Below are positions 56,705 to 64,000 of a stretch of 64,000 nucleotides of DNA, piece by piece. The notes beneath the pieces are model-generated. The model searched no databases. It had not been told where the DNA came from and was given only the letters and a program-made list of their open reading frames with translations. The translations under genes were made by a program, and so were the position numbers. Every line of letters begins with the position of its first letter. Positions within the stretch are counted from its first letter, which is position 1. The stretch covers positions 64,043,729 through 64,107,728 of the forward strand of contig CM067298.1 in assembly GCA_034231615.1 (NCBI GenBank), written 5' to 3'. The DNA is from Meghimatium bilineatum. Lineage: Eukaryota; Mollusca; Gastropoda; Stylommatophora; Philomycidae.

Positions 56705-57150
56705 GGACGTATTATTAGGTATTTAGGTATTAGGTATGTTGATTATCATCTTCGCACACCGGACACGTCCATAGGTGCTCAGATCTCCGCTTCAGTAAAT
56801 CTCTCAAGGTAAAACGGCTGATGGTTACGGTTCTATGTTGGTTCGCTGCTCTTTTTGAAATCTTGTCAGGGGTTCACTTCGGGCCACGCACATCCTTACT
56901 CCCACTTCTTGCATTCTCGATATTGACGCATGTTTATTCATCTCACAATCCTCTGATCGTGATGACTCAGGAAGAGCAGTGAGTTTGTCTGCTTGGTCCA
57001 TATGCTGACCGTCTGTTGTAGTGGCGAGACTAGCTAATTTGTCGTCCCGATCGTTTCCTACCACGCCCGCATGTCCGGGGACAAAAATAAACGTGAGTTT
57101 TCGTAGTGATGACCGCATTTTAGCCCTCTCCAATGAGCATAGGGACGTAT
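56705..57150 (-). mobile_element. RH1 LINE 3' end: RNase H end and tail
   Basis: A 102-codon minus frame reads RAKMRSSLRKLTFIFVPGHA, GVVGNDRDDKLASLATTTDG, QHMDQADKLTALPESSR and RMQEVGVRMCVARSEPLTRF. After a frameshift come the 3' end matching 16.6 kb and a (TATTAGG)-like tail. The best preserved RH1 tail here. Confidence 0.87.
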
Positions 57151-57159
57151 TCTAAAGAA

Positions 57160-59360
57160 AAACTACTAAAAATACTCTGGTTTTAAAGTGGACATTTCTG
57201 ACTGATTGCAATTGTTTGGTTGCGGGTAATCATCCTTTCTGCTATGGATGCAGATTCACATTGCTTATATCTGGGAGTATAACCAATAACATTTGAGGAT
57301 GCCATTGTCAAGGTAATTCTGTAATAATAACCTTAGTGAAGCACTTTAATGATCTGCAACAGATATAGTAATTAACACGTGTACCAGTGAGTAATGTGTT
57401 AACATAGATTATTTTACCTCAGTGAAGTGTTAACCGACCTATGCCAGGAAGTACATTTGGAATCTAATATTCCTGATATCATGTTGTTTTAGGAATACGC
57501 TTTAGTTGGCATTATGTATCTAGTTACTCGCCTGCCAACCAGACGACCCAAGTTTCCAACTCACTCTAAATTTGTACACACACACATACAATAACTTATG
57601 CTGTCCTCCTAATGACCAGGGAATGGGTACCAGGGCAAATTCTCTGGAAAGAAAGCGAATTGTCTGCTTCGTTACATAGTGCCGGAGGCGACACTGGTCA
57701 CAACGGTTTCTGGTCAAACACTGGCTAGGCATCTGAACACAACCGTTTACTGTTACTCTGGTTCATATCTCAATTATATTTTACTGTTTAGAACATCAAT
57801 GTATTTCGTGAACACTCCGATACAATTATACGTGTTTGTTAGTACCATCGTTAATCCACTTCCACCATGTCGTTTGTGATGTTGGTCTCTTTCTTAACTT
57901 GCACAAGAAAATCCTCATAAGCGCATAAACACCCGATCATCCCAATTTATGTATTTGTTCTTGTGATGGCGTCTTTTAAATTATAGAATTGTCCTGTAGT
58001 TTCTTTTTAAAAATTACATATTTTAAAAAAGTTTCTTTCTTTTAAAAACTGATTCACTTCTGCTATCATTTACCTCTGGACTCTGCAGTATATTTATAGA
58101 ATATTTTAAAAAGCAGATCAGTTCGAATTGTGACATTGTGAGAATATAGTTAGTTGCACCAAGTGATCGGCATCGCGAAGTCAATCGGTTAAAATGTGCA
58201 CTTCCCCATTACTTTTAGATATGTAGTAATGAATATACATTCTATAGCGTAGGTAATATCGATATGTGTTAAGTTTAGAGTATCCGTCAACCAGTGAATA
58301 TTCCCATGTTGGTTACATTATTAGTCTGGCTTAATGATTCTTCTGTTATTGAGTTTCTTCACTTGTATGGCTTTTACGTAATGTATCTCTTATTCTTTAA
58401 TTAATGTGCACATTTTTATCAGCTCGTATGCTTATTTCTTTATTTAACCCGAGTATATTTATTTTCGTTTTATTGATTAATTTCTCATAGATGTAAATTG
58501 AGATATGTATTTGCATAACTGAACCATTTGTATTCAAATACCCCTATTTGTTAGCCGAATAGCTCATGCAGGATATGTATAGAAAGTGAACGAAAATTAA
58601 GTCACATGTAAAAAAAAAGTCACTACGGTCTGTACATTAATGGCATAAGTCTACGCACTTATCAACTTCTGCTTCAAAGAATTATTCATATATAGCACGA
58701 GTCTTGTTTGGAAGAAGACCGTATGCACATGTTATAGCTGTATTACTGAAAGGTACACGGATGACATAAATCTGCTTCAAAATGTTTCGTGCCAGAGAAA
58801 AGTTGCCACCCATAGAGTATCAGCAGCAACAAGGAGTCTGATCCTATCACTGTAACCAAATACTTGGAAGGTTCCAGTGTGGCCATTATTGTCTTCCTTT
58901 TCTTATCCCATGCAGTGATGGTTACAGTGTGTCTATTATCGTGTTCCATTTGGACCCCGGAAAAATAAATAATAACGCAAAGAAAGGACTAATGTGTTGT
59001 TGTTTTTTTTTCATGAGACTTTTTCCGTGCTTATTTTTTGGCTTTCACTTTTTTTTACCTGTGACTTTTCCCCCTACAATCATATAGAAGTCTTCATGCA
59101 TTTTCTTTGAGCTTGTCATTTAAATAAATAAACTTACAATGTTCAGAAACTAGGAACGTATATTGTCATTAAAACCACACATAATTTTAAAAACCAAAAA
59201 AATGTAGGAATTTGGCGCTAATCGTATGTAAACGACAGTATTGCGAAGTCCAACGATAGCCAAATATGACCCGCGGGCTAAATCATGAACCACCCTGTCC
59301 ACTAAGAGTTTTAAGACCAGCCAGGCTGATCTAGACGTACGATATGCACTTGTCTTTGAG
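57160..59360. other. No element recognised
   Basis: Possible old shared repeat at 57.53-57.66 kb with 28.06-28.2 kb. A 68-codon minus frame (58949-58743) beginning MEHDNRHTVTITAWDKKRK is unrecognised. Confidence 0.3.
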
Positions 59361-59363
59361 CTC

Positions 59364-59502
59364 AAAAATAGTACTTGTCCTAACGGGCCAAAAATAGTAC
59401 TTGTCCTAACGGGCCAAAAATAGTACTTGTCCTAACGGGCCAAAAATAGTACTTGTCCTAACGGGCCAAAAATAGTACTTGTCCTAACGGGCCAAAAATA
59501 GT
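59364..59502. repeat. 26-bp minisatellite, 5.3 perfect copies
   Basis: The unit starts AAAAATAGTACTTGTCC and ends TAACGGGCC. Five full units are identical (59364-59493), followed by nine bases of a sixth. Confidence 0.98.
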
Positions 59503-59504
59503 CA

Positions 59505-59580
59505 ACATGATCTTGGTGTAGTAGCTAAGCCGTTCGATTTGCGATGTGCTCGAGTGTTCAAACCAAGAATTCGACAGGAT
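59505..59580 (+). mobile_element. tRNA-like SINE head (probable)
   Basis: TTGGTGTAGTAGCTAAGC resembles an A box and GTGTTCAAACC a B box, about 35 bp apart. It abuts the minisatellite. Confidence 0.45.
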
Positions 59581-59589
59581 TTCTGTCTT

Positions 59590-60430
59590 TCGGGAGATAA
59601 TACAAATCCTTCCTTTGCACTTCGTGTCGAGTATGTCAAAGCGATCTGCATATTACACTGCATATTACAAAATATATCTACTGTCCTTAACAGTAATAAC
59701 AGGATATCGCAGCAACGAAAGTGTTTTTTTCTCTAATGAAAACATATAGAACGGAGTAACAACTTTCAGTCACATGCATATAACACATGTCATTGGACAG
59801 AAGGGCATGCTTCAAACGCCGTTATCAATGATCATGATACATAACAAGAAGATCCTTTCTCAACTTTCTGTGGACTTCTGTAATCAGCCGAACGAGAAAT
59901 AAACCCCTGGAAGCCACAATATGGTTAATGAATCAAAGGCGCGTACCTACGAAACGACTTCTCTACGCGTGATTGCCTTCCGGTAAGCGGTGTAAATAAT
60001 ACCAGACTGGTCTTACACCCCCACACCTCCAGCAACAAATCGTAATAGATTTTGACTTTACAACCGCACACCTCGCACCTCCTCTACGTGTAGTTTGCTG
60101 GTTACCTTGAGCTTCGAACGCGTTCAGTTATAGCGGTATACTGATATGAACACATTCAAGTCAGCTGCTGTACGGCGTATTTATTTAGATAATGCAACAA
60201 GGTCTGGATTTAACATCTCATGATTAGGTAAGCTGTCATTCATTGTGGTACAAAACTTTAAGTTTACTTTACCTTATCAGGTTGAGGTTTATTGTTTTTA
60301 TGATTTCCTGATGATGTATCAAGACAAGAATTAGTAATGACAATTTACGTAGCCTATTGGAAACATTTTGAAAATGAGACCACAGTTTTGTTAATTAATG
60401 AATGACCAAAGCCTATTGAAAACAGGATGA
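59590..60430. other. No element recognised
   Basis: Moderate CpG content near 59.9-60.15 kb but no promoter-like or coding structure that I can support. Confidence 0.3.
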
Positions 60431-60432
60431 GG

Positions 60433-60436
<4 letters not shown>

Positions 60437-60516
<80 letters not shown>
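60437..60516. repeat. (AT)n microsatellite, ~80 bp
   Basis: Uninterrupted TA repeats. Confidence 0.97.
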
Positions 60517-60518
<2 letters not shown>

Positions 60519-60655
60519 AACATTTTGTGCGCGCATTGGACTTGCTAGTCATTTAAAAACGCACTATTAACTCTATTATTTTATTATTTATTGTTATTAT
60601 TATTATGGTTGAGTTTTTGGTCATCGTCGATCACGACGGACGAACATCATCATCA
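60517..60655 (+). mobile_element. LINE-ZF 3' end, 5'-truncated (~140 bp), (ATC)n tail
   Basis: Starts within the codons for the C-terminal zinc finger (K-R-T-F-C-A-R-I-G-L-A-S-H-L-K-T-H then stop), then a TTA-rich 3' UTR, TCATCGTCGATCACGACGG and a CATCATCATCAT tail. It is almost identical, in reverse orientation, to 63765-63908. Confidence 0.88.
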
Positions 60656-61105
60656 TATATAAACTCAGGTTGTTTAATTCCAACATCATCCCTATTCTAT
60701 CATATGGATGCGAAAGTTGTAAAGCCACATATAAGAGACTAGACTCCTTTAAAAACAAATGCCTATTCTGAATGTTAAGTGGAGTGACTTTAAATCTAAC
60801 ACTACTATAAGAGGAAAGCAAACAAACCTATATATCTTCCTTCATTAGACAAAGGCGCTGGACTTATATCGGCCATGTTCTCAGAATGAACAGCCTAAGA
60901 ATTCCCCAGCAGTCACTATATTGGGTGCCACCTGGAGTAAGAAGAAGAGGGAGACCTAGAGAAACTCTACGAAGAACCAAATAGAGAAGGCATGTCAATG
61001 AACCTAAACAACACGCAACAATTGAAAGACCTGGCACCACAAAGACAGAAATGGAAAGCTATGGTTTCTGCCCTATGCGCCGCATATTACCCTGGAGGAA
61101 CATAA
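60656..61105 (+). mobile_element. LINE-3 group 3' end
   Basis: Plus-strand NIIPILSYGCESCKATYKRL, then RQRRWTYIGHVLRMNSLRIP, WVPPGVRRRGRPRETLRRT, LAPQRQKWKAMVSALCAAYY and a stop. The LINE C-terminal order is complete but frameshifted. Confidence 0.88.
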
Positions 61106-61109
61106 CATA

Positions 61110-61152
61110 TATACGTATGTATGTATGTATGTATATATATATATATATATAA
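61110..61152. repeat. (GTAT)n(AT)n microsatellite
   Basis: Sits between the LINE end and the MITE. Confidence 0.9.
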
Positions 61153-61154
61153 TA

Positions 61155-61468
61155 TGGTACAATACAAGAATCAGTGGACAAATCACGTGACAATATACCG
61201 TTTAATTTCCTATGCTATTGCACTATCTCGGAAACTTAAAAAGTGTAACGTAACATACCGATCTAGCAATTTGCGAGCAATGAACTGGTCATCCACCTCC
61301 CACTCAGTGTGCAGCGCGCATGTCTAGTGGTCAGGGGCTCTCATCGCGCAACGTGTCGAATATTGGATGCGTCGGTATATGCGACTTTATCGGAATTTCG
61401 TTCCGTTTAATTATTATGTTTGCTATTTATTCCGTAGAAACCTGTCCACTGATTCTTGTATTGTACCA
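61155..61468. mobile_element. 314-bp MITE with perfect 26-bp terminal inverted repeats
   Basis: The left end TGGTACAATACAAGAATCAG (first 20 of 26 bases) is exactly repeated in reverse at 61443-61468. TA lies on both sides, consistent with a TA target duplication (Tc1/mariner-like), though the AT-rich flanks make this uncertain. The interior is non-coding with a GC-richer centre. Confidence 0.85.
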
Positions 61469-61479
61469 TATATATGACC

Positions 61480-62335
61480 TTTATAGCCCACATTGAGAAC
61501 AACTGGTATAGGCGACACCAGACATATCGAAAACTGCGGATACAACTCAGATAAAAATAAATCTTGTCAGTTCCCTATAGTGATGAGTGAGTTTGTGATG
61601 ATTATTTAGAAAACCAATAACCTGGGATGAAGCCTATTTCCTTATGTTTGCTAGATTGACTGTGTTAGGTTGTCTTCTATGTTTCAAATAAGGAGAGGTT
61701 TGATCCCTAAAAACTACTCCCAAATCTACGTTATTCTGTGTGTATCCATACTTTTGGATATGCCTAGAGTCGCCTACATGAGTTATTACTGTGGACTATT
61801 AAGGTCCCGCTGCAAAGCCTTGAAGTGAGGCACATATAGAATGTTTGAAGTTGGAGCGGGGGCGCTGGAAGGTAATTACTTGAACGTAAAAAACACGAAT
61901 TATAGAGCGTTGTCGATTAAAAAGCCTTTGTCACTTGCAACATAAAAGTCAAAGACTTTAAAATCCGTTATCAATCAAAAAATTGGAAACCGCTGGCCTA
62001 TATACCATATGTAATATACTTTAATTGCACTGATTGTATCGAGTTCGGTTCGTTTTTTAAGCTGTTTATGACTTTTGGTGTTTAACTATTGAGTAGATCT
62101 GTAGGCCTACATTTATGATTTCGTGAATGTGGGGTGTATTACAATATAAATGAGTTGTATTTGCATACAAACGTAGTCTCCCTTATATTTTTTTTCTTTG
62201 AAAAGTGCTCTTGGCGGTGTGGCCGAGATGAGATATATGTGATTTTCAACTCGACACATCCGTTTTCAGCACTTAGTTTTCCTTTTGTTTATGTGTACTA
62301 ATTTACATGATACTGTTATTTGCATGATATTGTTT
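61480..62335. other. No complete element recognised
   Basis: TTGAGAACAACTGG at 61491 and GGAAACCGCTGG at 61985 look like single hAT ends. A SINE-A-like trace (CGACACATCCGTTTTCAGCA) lies at 62253. Confidence 0.3.
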
Positions 62336-62339
62336 TTAT

Positions 62340-62790
62340 ACCAGTGGCGTAGCATTAATTTTTAAAGTGGGGGCGCCGAGTGACCTTTTTGGCGCATTTG
62401 CAGTTTAGATGTACATTGTGACCTTTGTTCTAGTTTCGATGTATTACCTAACCTTTTCATGTGATTTCGCATGCGCGTTAGGGTTATAGAATTAGGGTTG
62501 GGATTAGTATTAGTATTTAGAATGTCATTTGGGACTATCTCAGTGTGTAGCGCGCAGAAATAATGAGAGCGAAGTTGAAATCGTTGTAAGAGAAAAGAGT
62601 TCTGTACAATCTAGTCTGTGTCGAGAGATGGACTTAACTGGGCATGCGCTCTAGCCGTAATGACGTCACGGCATCTATCGATATTAATGTTTCAGGGAAA
62701 TCCAAGACGTGAATGTAAAAAGTGCGCTATTTATTGCGCAGTGTAGACCTAAACTGCAATTTTACCACCCTTTTTTAGTAGATGTGGTAA
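62340..62790 (+). repeat. Dispersed repeat V, copy 2, preceded by a hAT-like end
   Basis: CAGTGGCGTAGC at 62343 matches a common hAT MITE terminus. Then GTGACCTTTGTTCTAGTTTC, ATGACGTCACGGCATC, ATATTAATGTTT and the hairpin TGCGCTATTTATTGCGCA (62723-62740) follow copy 1 order. Confidence 0.5.
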
Positions 62791-62849
62791 CTTTCCTCTC
62801 CCACCATTTTTCACAACAGAAACACATTTATCGCTCTATATAACATATT

Positions 62850-63605
62850 GTCTATTGTCCACTCTTACCGTAAAGTGTAGGGGTGATTGGAGCTCTAGCT
62901 TGCGTTCTAAAGCCAGATGTGTGGCCTCGGCTGTGCTATGACTGTTTGTTCTGGATGTCCCTGACGTTTTCTATCCATTTTTTTCCGTGGTCTTCTTCTG
63001 GCTTTGTACCCTGATCTCATTTGGTTATATGGGGCAACTTGCCGTGATACATTCTCACAATATGGCCAAACCACTTGATCTGCTGCCTTTCTATGTATTC
63101 TGTGCAATTATACATATTCTTTCCCTGATGTCTTCATTTCGTAATCTATCGAGCCTAGTAACTCTTGCGGCTGTCCTCAAGCATTTCATCTCACATGTGA
63201 CTCACTATCTTTCTGTAATGTGAAGATGAGAGAGACAAGGTTTGGAACTTGTAGCACAGTGTTGGTAGGAATATACTGTAGATCATTAGTCTTTTAACTT
63301 CCATCTCGATCTTGGGATGAAGAAGTGGTTGTGACAGTTGGTATGTTGCTTCATTTGCCTTTTAACATCTCGTCTCTATCTCTCGGTATGTTTCGCACTG
63401 TCTTTTGTTGCCCTTGTTTTTCCACAATGGCACTATTAATGACTCCTCTGGGACTTTCCTTTATTTCCACAGTATTGTGAATATTCTTAACAGCTATTTT
63501 ACCCCAATATCTTTGCATGCTTTAATGGCTTCGTTGGGAATGCCATCTGTGACAGGCGATTTCTTGTTTGAGCTGTTCTTGATAGACATAAAATATTTAC
63601 TAGTT
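62850..63605 (-). mobile_element. LINE-1 group copy with internal deletion of the RT core
   Basis: The minus strand from 63600 reads K-K-S-P-V-T-D-G-I-P-N-E-A-I-K-A-C and K-V-P-E-E-S-L-I-V-P-L-W-K-N-K-G, the RT N-terminus. Near 63390 it jumps to a Y-R-E-I-E-T-R segment that belongs after the YADD box, and continues to the 3' end (ADQVVWPYCENVSRQVAPYN, YKARRRPRKKMDR). The whole catalytic core is missing. Confidence 0.78.
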
Positions 63606-63764
63606 TAAAAAATGTACCTTATAAATTCTGCAGCTCCAGGCATCTGTTCTTCCTGTCTGCAAAAATGTTCAGTGCCCAGGACTATAGACAAAAAAAAGGG
63701 GGGGGTTTGTGTGTTCACCCTCCCTCATTACCACATTTAACGCGTATGGATACCCACTCACATA

Positions 63765-64000
63765 TGATGATGATGATGATGTTCGTCCGTCGTGATCGAC
63801 GATGACCAAAAACTCAACCATAATAATAATAACAATAAATAATAAAATAATAAAGTTAATAGTGCGTTTTTAAATGACTAGCAAGTCCAATGCGCGCACA
63901 AAATGTTCTTTTACAGAATTGACAACAATAGAATGTATCTGTGTGAGGTTGAGATGTTTTTTCTTTTCTACGTGTCCGCTTCTGTCTTGCAGTTTCTTGT
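63765..64000 (-). mobile_element. LINE-ZF 3' end running off the right edge
   Basis: The minus strand from the window end reads ETARQKRTRRKEKTSQPHTD, then FYCCQFCKRTFCARIGLASH and LKTHY before a stop: an intact C-x(2)-C-x(12)-H-x(3)-H zinc finger at the end of ORF2. A TTA-rich 3' UTR and a (ATC)n tail follow. The frame is open to the edge, so this may be a longer, possibly full-length element. Confidence 0.88.

Noticed and set aside
60432..62003. Large hAT element bounded by GCCTATAT on both sides
   Set aside because: The right end (GGAAACCGCTG then GCCTATAT) looks like hAT, but the left copy is followed by (AT)n, not a CAG end, and half the duplication is simple AT sequence.

Overview
This is animal genomic DNA: AT-rich, intron-bearing, with no bacterial-type operons or dense coding. 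One host gene is recognisable. It is DPCD (deleted in primary ciliary dyskinesia homologue), a ciliary/dynein-arm assembly gene, on the minus strand. Four of its exons lie at 13499-13439, 11701-11621, 9048-8927 and 2528-2394. They encode about 133 of the usual ~200 residues, with matching intron phases. The C-terminal exon(s) are not seen and probably lie off the left edge. The first intron appears to use a GC donor. The rest of the window is a dense layering of decayed mobile elements. The repeat spectrum (RNase H-bearing LINEs, LINEs with an (ATC)n tail, short SINEs, hAT and piggyBac-like MITEs) suggests an invertebrate, perhaps a mollusc or other lophotrochozoan. That is inference only; no single marker proves it.

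Layout. 1-13.5 kb: the DPCD locus, whose introns hold LINE endonuclease, RT and RNase H fragments, SINE copies, a small tandem array and a CpG-rich promoter-like patch at about 6.95-7.2 kb. 13.7-23.3 kb: LINE remnants in both orientations, with clean nested insertions: a SINE in a LINE, a SINE in a SINE, a 153-bp LINE stub in an older LINE, and a 167-bp hAT MITE in a LINE. 23.3-29 kb: low-information sequence, a candidate piggyBac-like element and SINE fragments. 29-48 kb: LINE and SINE remnants throughout. 48-57 kb: SINEs, LINEs and a 635-bp hAT element with an 8-bp target duplication. 57-64 kb: a perfect 26-bp minisatellite, a long (AT)n tract, a 314-bp MITE with perfect 26-bp terminal inverted repeats, and two nearly identical LINE 3' ends in opposite orientation. 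The second of these runs off the right edge.

Naming used below. SINE-A is a ~270-bp repeat and SINE-B a ~165-bp relative. Both end in a shared 3' segment and a (GAA)n tail, and their strand is given in the sense that puts the GAA tail 3'. RH1 to RH4 are groups of LINE fragments with an RNase H domain. LINE-1, LINE-2, LINE-3 and LINE-ZF are provisional names for groups of related LINE 3' ends in this window, not database names (LINE-1 here is not mammalian L1). Apart from the DPCD exons, essentially all longer open frames are transposon remains or chance frames. No intact autonomous element is contained within the window.
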